Program-made: the position numbers and the translations under genes | The notes under the pieces: generated by a model | The model's input: only the letters and a program-made list of their open reading frames with translations | What the model was told of the DNA's origin: nothing | Database searches by the model: none | Source: Callipepla californica brunnescens | Lineage: Eukaryota > Chordata > Aves > Galliformes > Odontophoridae | Direction of reading: 5' to 3' | Length of the DNA: 64,000 bases | NCBI GenBank assembly: GCA_023055505.1 | Contig: JALIRH010000007.1 | Coordinates: forward strand, 28,005,720 to 28,069,719 | In this document: piece after piece, positions 47,554 to 59,416 of the stretch | Numbering within the stretch: the stretch's first letter is position 1 | Layout: each line of letters opens with the position of its first letter

Positions 47554-47650
47554 AATCATAGAACATTAGAGTTACAGAATCATTAAGGTTGGAAAAGACC
47601 GCTAAGATCGCCTAGTCCAACCACTGACCCACCCCCACCATGCCCACAGT
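47554..47650 (-). mobile_element. CR1: CR1 LINE 3' terminal fragment
   Basis: 'taatcatagaacattagagt', 'tacagaatcattaaggttgg', 'aaaagaccgctaagatcgcc' and 'tagtccaaccactgacccac' are close to the young avian CR1 terminus. About 95 bases, 5' truncated. Confidence 0.9.
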
Positions 47651-47977
47651 GTGTGCACAGACACCTTTCAGGCAAGTTGTGTAGGGGCAAGAAATAAATA
47701 TGCCTGGGTTTATTTGTGCAGCTGTTTGAAACTCTTCTAGTCATCATGTTGTCAAAGAGCACCTCAGAGGTGTTTGAAAACTTATCTTGGTGCAGTTTCT
47801 GCCAACTATTCCTGTTAATAAGTGCGAGCAGAGAGCCCTGCCTCGCACTGCTGATGTACAGCCAAATTAGCAGTGGAGAAATGAGGTGAGAAAGTCCTGG
47901 CCAAGCCCTAAGGACAGACAAGCTCAGGGAGGGAGCTAAGGTTGATGTTCTTATTTTATATTATCATATTCTTACAG

Positions 47978-48051
47978 AAGTATTCTTTGTATTACTGGGA
48001 AAGCCTATATCCAGAGTGTGAGACAGTCCAGGCACCAGGTCCGGGGGAGAG
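47978..48051 (+). other. Candidate internal exon (74 bases)
   Basis: Preceded by a T-rich tract and AG ('ttatcatattcttacag', ending 47977) and followed by GAG|GTAAGG (donor GT at 48052). Two of three frames are open throughout (one begins KYSLYYWESLYP, the other SILCITGKAYIQ) and it contains no ATG, so it could be a second untranslated exon of the gene starting at the CpG island 4.5 kb to the left. Not recognised; it could be a decoy splice pair. Confidence 0.25.
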
Positions 48052-51000
48052 GTAAGGACTCAGTCCAGTCACTGCATGTGCTTTTGGGTTTCATCCACCA
48101 TAAATATCAACTGAAGCCAATATATATCTGGGAACCACTAAGAGCATCAATAATTCATTGATGCATAATCAAATAAGGGCAAAAATCTTACTTAACGTCT
48201 TCCATGCCTTGTTAAAGAGTTTACCTTTTCTTAAACTAAATTTCTTTAGTTTGCTGAGGGAGTTTTCTAAGGAACCCATTGCTAATGCTATCTTCTGGTT
48301 TCTCTACACTTTGAGGAGGTGGGTAGATGTGGATATAGCTAAGAGCAGTCTCTTTCTCAGCCTATTCAGATGTAAAGGAATTTTTGCAAGGCTGTATCCA
48401 CCCTGGCCATCCTTTGTCAGTGCTCCTTCCTGGGCACCATGTAGCACTACCGCAAGGACCAAGCAGTAGAACTACTACCATGAAGCTTTTGTTAATTAGT
48501 CTACAAATATAAATGTACAAGTCAGTCAAAAATGAAGAGGCTGGCATTTACCTCTTCTCTTGGTTTGAATTTTACAGTGCAGCCTAATTTGATCTTCTCT
48601 TTCTTTTGTTTGATAGTGTATAGCACAACATAGTATAGTAACAACCCTTTCATAAAATGTTCTTGTAAGGTTAAGAGCCGTAGCGAAATAGTCCCTATTG
48701 ATTGCTAGATTTATACCTGAGAAGCTTGCAGGCAGCATACTGTGAGCTGTATGATGATTTTAATGTGAGGGTGGCATTTGAATGGATAAAATTTCCATGA
48801 TTTCATAACCAAGCTATTGTTTTCTAACCGGGCACACAATGGGAATTATTCAAGAGAAAAAAAAAAAGATGTTATAGTTCTTTCAAAAATTGTACTTTGG
48901 ATGCAGGTAATCTCTCTCTTATTCCTGTATTTAATTTCTGATACTATTGTTACCACAATGTGTTTTCAGAAAAATACATTTTCTCTGTGGAACTGTTTTT
49001 TAAAAATATGTTCTTTTAAATACTATTTTCAGCAGGCAAAGCACACAAGTAATTTTATTTTGACTAAAGCATAATGCTTTTATATCATTCATTCAACAGT
49101 AAATATCTTAATGGACCTCTTAATGTAGCAATATTTAAATAATTTCACTATCTAGTTCAGCAGTACCAACACTGATCTAATTTTGGGCAATATTAGAATA
49201 CTTTAAGCTGTTCCGTGAGGCAAGAAATCTTGCATGTATGCTTGAAGCTGTGTCCAGTACAAAGCTGAGCATTACTGTGTGATCTTGAAAAGGATCATGA
49301 AAATCAATTTGTCTGACTTTTCAATTACCCTGGAATGTCTTTTGGCACAATGCAGGTCCCCTGCCAGCTCCACACAAGAGTGTAGGACAGGATCCTTGCT
49401 CTCCACCCCAGCAGTGTACTCACACCAGCACCCACCAGGAGAGAAGGAATGCCTGACTCCATTGGCTCCACATGGTGCGGTGACCTGCTGGTAGCACCCA
49501 GCTGCTGAGATGATTTTGGTGTAAGTGCTCGTGGGTGGGGAACTGAGAAGTTCCCTGTGAGCAAGACAAGACTGATCTCACTTTCCTCTACATGCATGCA
49601 CCCTAAGAATGAATTTAAAGAAGTTGTCCAGAAGCTTTGACACCTTCTGCTGATTTAAAGACATCAAATTCAGTTACTGTAGTCTCTCTGGTGTGGCTGT
49701 TCTTTCAATTTCCCTTAATTCCCAGCAGAAATTAAGCATAGGAGCTGGGATTCAGATGCCTAAGATTAATGGAGTTGCTCAGGTATCGAAGCAGTGACAA
49801 AATGGAAAGTTCTTCCTAGCAGAAAAAGTAATTAGCCCCTTTCAGATCTTCAATTTGACACTAGCTTAGCATCAATTATTCTCCACTGGGAATGTTACAT
49901 CTTAACAGGGCTCATTGTAATATCATCCTTTCTCAGTAGTAATCGGAAGATCGAAGGCCTCTTGAAATCATTGTCGTGCTGCACTGAGACTTTTAATATT
50001 TCAGCCTCCTACTTATCAGCTGATACTTCTTGCACTGACTTCTGTGCCTGAACAATTCCAGTGCTCTCAAGTGTCTGGAAATCAGCTCTTCCCTGCCTAC
50101 TCCCACCCCACCAAATTTTGGCAATAGTCTGCAGAGAAAAGCAGCAATGTTTCCAAGAAAAAGCTATTGTAACACCTGAAGTAAAAATCCTCAGGGTGGA
50201 GAAAACATGTCAAAATAATTGGATGAATCTGCAAGGCTGGGTTTGGGTGGAGAAAAGGTAGCTCCACTGTATTTACTTCAGCTTAATAAGGAAATCCTCT
50301 CAGCCTTGGGTCTCTCAGCTTGTCTCTCAGATCAGAGCAGTTCTTCAAAAAGCACCATGGCATCCTTGGGTGCTTCCAGTGGTGTGAAACTGGCAAACAT
50401 AAAAGTGTTCAAATGAAAAATACAGCGTGTTTGTAAAAGCTGAGCTGCTGTCATGGTGCACATTTCCTCAAGAGTTTTAGAGAGCCTGGTACACTCTGTG
50501 CCATTTGGTTTTCTCAGGCCACGGAGATCCTTCCTCTGCAGCATCATTCATAGCCCAGCCACATAACCAGTTGCTTTTTGTTGCCCTATGCAAGTCATAC
50601 CTCTTCTGAATTGCTCTCTTCCAGTTCATCTATCATCCAAAATCCCATCTCCAATTTAACATCACGTGTTTGAGGCTGTTAGAACACAGTTAAGGAGACT
50701 TGGTTGTGCAGCTGTGTGACTAAGTCCTTCAAATAGATTTGATAATCAGTGTCTATGCACAGCTCCAAATTATTCTGAGTAGAGGATTGCTGAAAATAAG
50801 CAGAAAAAGAATTAAATAAATCGTAAGTGACCTCCTTTCTTGTGCCTCCAGACTGGGACACTCTACTGTCCTCTGAGTAAAGCTGTTGTAAATTAAACAA
50901 ATCACTGGCTTTGGTGGGCATAATATGAGTCCGGCAATAAAGCTATTTAAAGTCCCATGGAGACATTGATGCCCTAATCCAGAGCATGCTAGTGTGTACT

Positions 51001-51435
51001 GTTGCCAGCAGACCTGACAGATGTGTGCTGCTCTGGCCTAGACAGGCCTGTTGTTCACTGCCCAGGGCAGAGTGCCTGCTCTCTACACCTGTGACACCTT
51101 GGGATGTAGTCGGATACAGTTATGTCACTACTGGGACATGGAGACAAAGTATGGTGGGGGCACCATGGCTGAACAACATCCAGTTCAGAGAGGGGATGTT
51201 GGGAAGGGTCAGGAAGCTGGGCATTGCTGAAGGGCTTGCAAGAGCTGCTGGGCTCAGTGGGGAAGCTGTGCTGCTCTGCACAAGCAGAGGGCTCCTGTGG
51301 AGATGTCTGCTGCTGGGGCTGATACCCTGCCAGCACTGTTGCCACAGGGCTCTAGCTGAAATTAAAAGGCCCGTTTGAAACCAGTTGTGCTGAGTGTTCT
51401 AACTTGATTGTTTGAAGCATTTCTAATAATTGCGT

Positions 51436-51488
51436 TGTAAAACTCATAAATGACGATGAGTTTTACATCTCATCTTCATTTATGAGTT
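51436..51488. repeat. Overlapping inverted repeats forming two alternative hairpins
   Basis: Arm 51436-51447 (tgtaaaactcat) is exactly complementary in reverse to 51456-51467 (atgagttttaca) with an 8-base loop. The overlapping arm 51441-51453 (aactcataaatga) is exactly complementary to 51476-51488 (tcatttatgagtt) with a 22-base loop. The two foldings share bases and exclude each other. The neighbourhood up to about 51720 has retained CpGs (tcgcgg, ggcg, ctcg, ttcgg) in otherwise AT-rich DNA. Confidence 0.7.
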
Positions 51489-53415
51489 CCTCTTTGCAAA
51501 ATGTTAACAATCGCGGGTCACCTTTGAGATGGGAGCATCTTAGCATCTATTGCAAAAGCTTTTTAAGAATAATTCAAGCCTTACTTTGTCACCATATCAT
51601 TTCATGCACTAATGCATTGGGAGTGTCAAACTGTGCCAGTAATAGTGGCGTTTTCATTCTGCTCGTGTTTATTCCTGTTCGGATACAATTAAGGCAAGAA
51701 GTGTCTTAGGGGTGCCTGATCACATGCATTAAATTAGCTCCCCTTTTGTCTCCTAAGGCAATGCATTCAGAATTGTAAGGTCTCTGGGGAGAGGCCAGGG
51801 CTTTTATCTGTTCGGGCAGCACCTCACCAGCTTGTCTCATGTCCTCAGGCCCTGGCTGTTGGTCAGTAGCTGTAGAGGGCAGTTTACTGGGAACTGAATA
51901 TATACCTAATCTTCGTCTCAGGACTAGACCCAGAAACTGCCTCTGGGAGGATTGCCCTCTTTAGTGGTAGGCTTCTGCTTTAGGCTTTCTAAACGCAAGT
52001 TTGTACTGCAACAAGATTCCAGTCTCGAAAACATATTCAGAAAAATCAGGATTGAGGGATTTTAACCCTTTGTTGAGTCTCCCAACATTTGCTAACTAAT
52101 GCAAATCTTTTCTGCTGGCTTTCAAGACCTCTAAGAGACCATATGGGGTTGAAATCAAGAGGACAATTTGTTTGTGTACTAATGAACCTGAGCCAATGTG
52201 ACACCAAAGCTGCCACCTGGCACAGCGAAGAGTAGGCATCTTACACAAGGTTCTACCGAGAACATCCGCGGTATGCAGAGGACAACCCTAAGGCAGAATT
52301 CCATCTGGAGTACATTTTGCAATGTACTAATGAGGAGCCACAAGGATCTAGCAGCATTCAGTGGGGCTCTGATCATGCCTGAGGCACCCAAAAGATATAT
52401 TCACTCATTCTCTGAAGGATACAGCATGCCAGAGACCAGGTACTCCTGTTATAGGGTGACTTGATCCCAGGCTACCTAACAAGCAGTTATTCCAGTTATT
52501 CCCACCATACACATGGAGTATTTAAGGCAGTACCCCTCACATGCTGATCACTCCTGAAAACCAAACTGGTTTTGACTGAGTGGTTTCAATGCCCAATATA
52601 AGATCTCAGATGATGAGTCTACAGTGATGTGGGCAAACTACTCCTTCACTACATCAGTTTCAGGCACGGGTTTATAATTTGACCCTGTGTAATCCATCAG
52701 AGTTTATCTATCTCAGCTAACAATGACCTTCTACATGAATATATAAAATTTTAATGCTTCCCCATTTTCTGTGTGCCCATAAATTAAATATATTCAGTAG
52801 AAGACTGGGAATATATAAGTGAAAAGATCAGCTCTCTGCCCTTTTAGGCTGACAGCAGACTACAACTAAAAAGTAGTCATAACTTGTGAGTCACAAAAGA
52901 CCCAAGGGTGAACACAATTAAAAAAAGAGCATTAATGGTATATTGTCTGGGTATATCTGAACTGCAGGCAGACACTGAAGCACCAATAACTCAAAGCAAG
53001 AGAGGCTGCTGTTGTTGCTCAGGATTTTTTTCAGACTACTTTAACATATTACACAAAAATAATTTAAAACAGCTTCCGGTTATTTCCAGAGGAAATACAC
53101 AGTCAGAATTTGTTGTTATAAACATATATTCAGGACGAAGACAGAGTAATGCTCTGTGCTAATAGTACTGTTGAATTGTTAGTGTCATTGTATGATGTAC
53201 ATAATGTCTAAAAATGGCTTTTCTATTACTTACGTGATTTTTTTTGAAACTAGTTTCACCATGATAGCAGAAAATCTGACACAGTTGTCTCATTACCAGT
53301 TTCAGCAGAGATTTGGACTGGAATAAACAAGCAATATAATAATGCTGCACGAGGGTGCAGGGATGAAGATATGACAAGCCATAGTAAGATCAGTAGTATA
53401 GCAGCATCATTAACC

Positions 53416-53431
53416 TTTTTTTTTTTTTTTT
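53416..53431. repeat. Poly(T) run, 16 bases
   Basis: Uninterrupted T16 after 'taacc'; a simple mononucleotide repeat. Confidence 0.88.
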
Positions 53432-53818
53432 GTATCTGCACTAAATTTTCCACAGACAAGAGCATTAGTAATTTTAACTTTGATTGAGAACTGCTATTAT
53501 CCACTCGCAGCGTGTGGGAGCAAACAGGCACTTGGATAAATCATAAAAAAGAAAACCACTTAGCAAGCTGCTTTCCTCAATAACACCTTTTTTCTGAAGG
53601 TACAAGGCTGAGTGCTATAGGGAGAGGGTGTGTGAAGAGAAAAGCAAGGCTGCAACAGCCCACCACAGGTGCTCAAGGTCAGCCCCACTCACTGGAGACC
53701 ATGAGGTCACGTTTGGCTCGGAAGGTATTTCGATATGTTTCTAAAAAATTAAGTAATTAAACATTTCAGTGAGTGAAAGCCATCAGGATTCTAATGCAGT
53801 GTTAATGGGGTCTTTCAG

Positions 53819-53896
53819 GAATCGCAAAGATCAGCTTCAAGAATGACAGAACTCGAGCCATTAGCAAGCTCATCCAAAAGTAATCATCCATCAGAG
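53819..53896 (+). other. Candidate exon (78 bases) with possible start codon
   Basis: A branch-point-like TTCTAAT lies about 25 bases before the acceptor (gtctttcag, ending 53818), and the segment ends in AGAG|GTGAGT (donor GT at 53897). One frame is open throughout; it contains ATG at 53843 with A at -3 and would give MTELEPLASSSKSNHPSE up to the donor, in phase 0. Placed 10 kb right of an ATG-free first exon, it fits a first coding exon of the same gene. The peptide is acidic/Ser-rich and not recognised. Short segments bounded this way also arise by chance. Confidence 0.27.
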
Positions 53897-54275
53897 GTGA
53901 GTGCCTCCACATCCCTGCTTTGGAGGAGCATGATGATCAGCACTACCTTCCTGCTTGCTTCTGCTGCAAGAGGCATGAGACACATGCCAATAACCTCCTG
54001 AATTCCCTGGTTGTCCTGCTGTGGACTGTTGGCCCAAAGGTGTGCTTGCTCAGCAATGGGTGAAGCTGGCAGTGACTCCACCAGCCCAAGTACGGAGACA
54101 GCCTCCACCTGGCAGTCTGTGGGAGATCATCCTCTCCACAACTGGTGCTAGATGAGAAGCAGATCAGTCTAGTCGGTCATATGGAATACCTCTCATACGG
54201 TCTTTGAGAGGAAGAGCTGATGGAATGTCCACACGACAGCAACACCATTTTGGATTGGGTGTTCTTCTTGTTTTC

Positions 54276-54309
54276 TGTTTGTTTTTTTGTTTGTTTGTTT
54301 GTTTGTTTA
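54276..54309. repeat. (GTTT)n microsatellite
   Basis: About seven to eight GTTT units with one T-run interruption (gtttgtttttttgtttgttt). A simple repeat. Confidence 0.9.
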
Positions 54310-55169
54310 ACAAGGGCAACAGGAAGTACCAGTGAGACACCAGAGGATGTAGAGTAAGGCCTCTAGCTGCTTCTCCACTGCTCATCACCGCCTGCAGACC
54401 TCAACTCCATGAGACAGCCTGGAGGTACAGAGCTGTGTTTGAGTGGGACAAAGTGTGGTGAGAAAAGGGAAATTCCAATTCACCTCATTTGAGGCTGGGA
54501 TAGACTCCAGAATTAATTCCTCCTGGTAGCTTCTACTGGATCTATTTTGTACTAAGACCATGGAAAGGACCTAAACCTGAGGAGTTTCTGCCCGTCAATG
54601 GTGTAGAATCCAGCAATAAATATTTTGATAAGGAGGTCTAACACAATTAATAGAACACATAAAATTGTCTTTTGTGTTTCATTGTATATAATTTACTGCA
54701 GCAAACTACAGCCATCCAAGGTATTTCAGCTTCCCTTTCACAACTCATGGGGCACTGGGAGATGCTCCCCAAGCTGAGGAGTCCCTGTGTCATCAGCACC
54801 TTGGTACCAACAGAGGGGTGATGCCTTCAGAGCAATCTGCAACTCCTTCAGCATATATTGAGCATCTGAAGCCACGGTGGGGAGAGGCAGGAGGCATCCC
54901 TAAGGCTGACTCTCCCCACCTCTGGAACAAGAACTTGGGGAGTGGTTGGGCCGCACAGCAGGTTGGTACATCTCTACAGGGCTTTCTCCAGACACATCCT
55001 CCTGTCCCATTTTGTAGTTTGGGAGTGATTCACTACCCTGGCAGCCCACTCTGCCTCCTGCGCCCCAGGAAGGGGCTTGGTGCTAAATCAGGGATCCCCA
55101 AGTGCCCCCAGGGACGCGGTTCTGCCCATGTCCCCAGGATCATGAGCTGTGGCTTCTTGCCACAGACCC

Positions 55170-55220
55170 TTTTGTTTCTATTTTTTTTGTTTCTATTTTT
55201 TTTTCTATTTTTGTTTCTAT
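55170..55220. repeat. T-rich minisatellite, about four units
   Basis: The word 'tttgtttctat' recurs with variable T spacers ('tttgtttctatttttttt'). On the minus strand this yields a repetitive Asn/Lys/Arg-rich chance frame, which is not a protein. Confidence 0.82.
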
Positions 55221-56949
55221 GCTCCAAAGCCCCATCAGAAGCATGTTGTCTCACCTGCAGGCTTGGTTATTGGCTCCTAGGTCACAGCAGGGTCTTGTTT
55301 ACTTTTGATGGTGTTAGAGATGGCATGGAAAGTGATAACTGAGAATGATATATTATAGAACTTAAGTTGGATTTTTTCTAAGTATATGTAAGAAACTCAC
55401 TTTCCAGAGTCTGATCTTGAGTCAACTGTCAGTGATTGTTGTGCCAGTGTGGGGGATACTGTGTTTTAGCAGTAAGTTCAAGGAGGTACTATGCTCTGAA
55501 AATGCGACAGTTTTGCAGTGAAGTTTTCTCATTTGTAGTGGTGGTCACTCCTGTGCATTGCCTGCATTATCTGCATTATTCTGAATGAGAATAAATGAAA
55601 CCAACATTTCTGAAGGTACCTGGAAGTTTAATCAATCTCTGCTGAGAAGATATAGAGGAAGGATGTTTTGTGTTCCATAACTGTAAACATGTTTGCTTGT
55701 GTGTCACCAGTCTTTGGTAACAAAGATGACAAAAGTGATAGTGCAGAAAGTTTCTCTTGAAGTCAGTATTTCATAGATCTTTTGCTTGTAATGTCACAGC
55801 ACAACACTACCCACAAGAGGTGTTTTTGGATTATATTTCACAAATACAGTCCACTCCTACACAAAGAGAAATGGATATATGAAGTTTGTGGGTTTTTATT
55901 TTTGTTTGTTTGTTTGAAAAAAAGAAATGGAAAAAAAAAACAAAAAACAATGTTAAAATGGTGCTAAAAGATCACTCCCTTTGGATGTTTCCATTATTAG
56001 TCTTCCACTGTGTACATCAGTACTGGGATTTGGGGTCAGAATTGCTGGTTCTGGTGTACAGGCACAGAGCAGACGTGTAGGCTGAAGACCCTTTTTTGCT
56101 TTTTCCACTTTCTGACTTCTTGGCACTTCTGTGCTGTGCTGTCCAAAGCATTAAGGGGCAAGAGTCAGCATCTGATGATTACGGTTGTTGGGCCCAGTCT
56201 TATTTCCTGTTGCTCAGCTCTCACCCTCTGCAGCAACTTGCATTTCCCCATGTGCAGACAGTTCCCATGTATCAGCTCCTGTGTGACATTTTGCAAGTCT
56301 GAGCAAGAACACTGTCAGCTCCTGCTGCTTTGCTGGTAGGGAAGAAGCTTTATTTCTCCCACCTGGTGCAAGCACTTGCACTGCTCAGAAGTGATGGAAG
56401 GCAGGAAGGATAAACTGCCATCCAGAGAGACCTCTGTCTCGTCTTTGACTACAGAATGAGCTTAGGGGGCATGCTCAGACTAGAAACTTAAGGCAGATCT
56501 TGCTAAAGGTTGGTAGGAGGTAATGGTAGGAACTGTTCTATATGCCCGTTATAAACCTTCATCTATCTTGAGCTCACTGACCTTAATATTGGGACCAAAA
56601 TTGCACATTGCATGCTTGTTGCTATAGCTCACATGATATTAGATTGCCAAACCCTGTAAGACTCACCTGTTTCCTGGCCTGATGATGTAGAGGCCCAGAC
56701 AGACTGCTCATTCCTTACAGATATCTGGTAACATGAATGAGGCATACACTTGTCATCTCCTACCTCCTCATCACCTCCTTTGTTTTCTGAGGCAGAGTAA
56801 ATTAAGGCTTTGTTTGTGGTGATAATTAAAGCACTCCGGTTTATTCCAGAATTGAATATTGTTCTTAATGAGAAAAACAGGTTTGAAATGCACACGGTAG
56901 CTAGGAAATGCATCATGCCTTTAAAATCAGTCTGCTGTGACTGAGACAG

Positions 56950-56963
56950 GCACTAGAGGGGAG
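56950..56963 (+). promoter_or_regulatory. Weaker CTCF-like motif
   Basis: gcactagaggggag matches CCASYAGRKGGCRS at 12 of 14 positions, the mismatches being the first base and the C near the end. It is followed by two long G runs (56969-56975 and 56999-57008). Confidence 0.25.
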
Positions 56964-58873
56964 CAGTAGGGGGGGATTCTGGTTGATTTTTTTTTTCTGG
57001 GGGGGGGGAAGGGTGTTGATTGTATCTGACTCCTTCCCTTGTTAGCTCAATGTTAAGACTTCCTACTTGTTAAGATTATTAGCTGCTGCAGCAAAACCCA
57101 ACCAAGGGAAGGACAAACACTCACATGAGGGCTCTTCTGTTAAATATTAGGGGCATGATGTGTTAGTAGTCATAGGATGTTTTGAGTGTGACCCACAGTC
57201 TTCTGTACTCAGTATAAGCAATCTGCTACAAATAGGTAAAACTGAAGTATGAGATATAAAGTACATATCTGAAAAGTGTTTGACTTCCCAGGGCACTTCC
57301 TTGACAATTAGAGATGAATACGGTCCTCCCTTTCTGTTTTTCTCCATCTCCAACAAACACACCTGCTGTCATAATATACATTACTTCCAGAGGAGTTCAG
57401 TTCTTCACATTTTATTACACCTGTAAAAGACAGCTCAATCTTCACAGTGGATGAACTTTCATAATTACTCTGTATTTGTGTTGTATTTGTGGGTTAATTA
57501 CATTGTGCTTGTGGGTTTTGACGGCTAATTACCACTAATTCATATAATGACTTGTCTGAAATGCTTGATGTTTAATCAGTTTTATAATGCTGTTTTACTT
57601 ATCTTGTGTTTACATGATAATTGCTCCAGACATGTAGTTGTAGTACCAGTTACTTGAGCTTAGAAAAGTTTCCACAAGCAAAGGTGGGTGAATTATCCCA
57701 GCCAGTGGACAAAACTGAGCATGTTAGTTTGGTTCTAGGTATAGTAATGGTCTCAGAGAAAAAGTATGACTTTTTGTGTTACTGCCAGGACCCTGAAGAA
57801 CCTAGCTGCAGCATCACAGCAGTCACTGTACCATATGGGTAACCAAAAAATTATCCATGTCTGCTGTTAGCTCATTGTGTCTGGCACTGATCTGTTGGTT
57901 CCCATGGCTTACAAAACCAATAGAAAAGTTCAGAAACAAAAGCAGCAATTCTCTTTTCAGTGTAATTTTTCTGGCTTTATTGACCAGGTTTATGTTTTTG
58001 TATAACTCCACTCCGCAAACGTGCTGCAATGCTCCAGTGTAGGAAACCCAACCTTGGCCACATGGTGCTTGGCAAATGTGATGAAAACCTGCCTCCTCGC
58101 AAGGTGTCAGGGCCATCTCCAGTAACTGTGAGAACTTTTGCTGCAGCAATGCAGGAGCCCATCCTTGACCCACTGGGTGTTGTGCACCACGTGGGCCATC
58201 AATAATCCCTTTCTCCCACGTTTTCAGTGGACATGCTGGCCAGATGGAAATCCCACACCTGCAGCCCAGCAGCAGTCCCATGCCACTAGCGTTCACCATC
58301 ATGAGACGCTATTCTGTAGTTGCCTTCTGCTATGATAAAATTAATTGTTAGTCACACCCAGTTTTACTTCCAAAAGAAGTCTGGAAGCCACTTTGTGAGT
58401 CATCCCCTTTATTTCCAGACAGAAACTGGGCATATACTCACCAAGGCTTAATCTGAAATCTTTTGCTCACAATGGAAACACTTCCATTGATTTCAGAGGG
58501 TCTCAGATCAAGCTTCAGTGTTCTTTATACACTGTTAAGTTTTAGTCTGCCTAATTTCTTCATTTGGGCCATTATGAATTGCAGAACAGCTGTGTACAGA
58601 ATCAAGTCATGTGGAGATCAAATAAACCCTATCGACATCAGCCTCCTGACAGAGAATACAAGAAACAAATAATGACTTGAAAAACAATGCATGTACAGTG
58701 ACATTTAGCTTGAATAAAGTGATTGTCTCCATACAAATACAAATAGCACCATTTCCCCAGAGCTGAATAGATATATCCATCAGCAAATATTTCTGTGTCT
58801 TTGACATGTCTCTAAGCAGCAAGATGAGAAATTGAGATGGAAAATGCATTCACAGTTGAGAATTCAGTGTTGA

Positions 58874-58921
58874 TTTTTCTTTTTTTTTCTTTTTCTTTTC
58901 TTTTTTTTTTTTTTTTTCCTC
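58874..58921. repeat. Homopyrimidine tract, about 48 bases
   Basis: Only T and C over the whole interval, mainly T runs with single C interruptions. The minus strand shows a matching Lys/Arg-rich chance frame. Such purine/pyrimidine strand asymmetry is compatible with triplex-prone DNA but is also a common simple repeat. Confidence 0.88.
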
Positions 58922-59299
58922 AATGCATTTGGAAGTCTTCTACAAGCTTCATTTTCTAGCCAGTGGTTGAAATGCAAAGTAACAAAATTGTGACCAACCA
59001 TGGAGTAATAGCCTCTGGCCAGAAGTCTTCCAAGCCTACCACTCACATTGTGCTACACTGCAGGCTCTAAGCCTGGAAACACTCCTCAGATAGAAAACTT
59101 ACAGCATCCAAGGAACATAGAAGTCTCGTGGCTGTTTTCAGAAAGGATTTATGCATCCAGTAGCCATGTTTGACTATCTTTGGATGTGAGTTAGGGTTTG
59201 TACAGATCAGGGTTTATTTTCAGTGTGAGTTAAGTGATTTTTGGCATCTTTAGTAATGGGGTTATTCTTCTCTGAGATTAAGCTCTTCAGTGTCGCCAG

Positions 59300-59416
59300 C
59301 AAGTGGGCCCGGCCAGCCTGCTGTGGGTGTCCCCAATGGAGCAGGGGTTGGGCCAGATGGACCCAGAGGGCCCTGTCAACCTCAGCCTTTATGCGATTCT
59401 GTGTTTCTGTGAATGA
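59300..59416 (+). mobile_element. CR1: CR1 LINE 3' fragment
   Basis: 'ggggttgggccagatggacc', 'cagagggccctgtcaacctc' and 'agcctttatgcgattctgtg' 'tttctgtg' are the + strand version of the subtype at 6974-7200, ending in the octamer-like tail. 5' truncated; the left boundary is uncertain because the first 30-40 bases ('gtgggcccggccagcctgct') are a weaker match. Confidence 0.78.

Larger units (their letters stand above)
47651..59299. other. 11.6 kb without recognisable CR1 (predicted intron sequence)
   Basis: No CR1 or other mobile element recognised, in contrast with an average of about one per 2-3 kb in the left part of the window. It holds the two candidate exons, several simple repeats, the hairpin block at 51436-51488 and scattered chance frames up to 174 codons (54818-55342 plus, which crosses a T-rich minisatellite). 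Whether the scarcity of insertions reflects constraint or chance cannot be told here. Confidence 0.45.

Noticed and set aside
54818..55342. 174-codon plus-strand frame
   Set aside because: It reads through a T-rich minisatellite (Phe/Leu-rich tract that mimics a membrane segment) and has no family resemblance.
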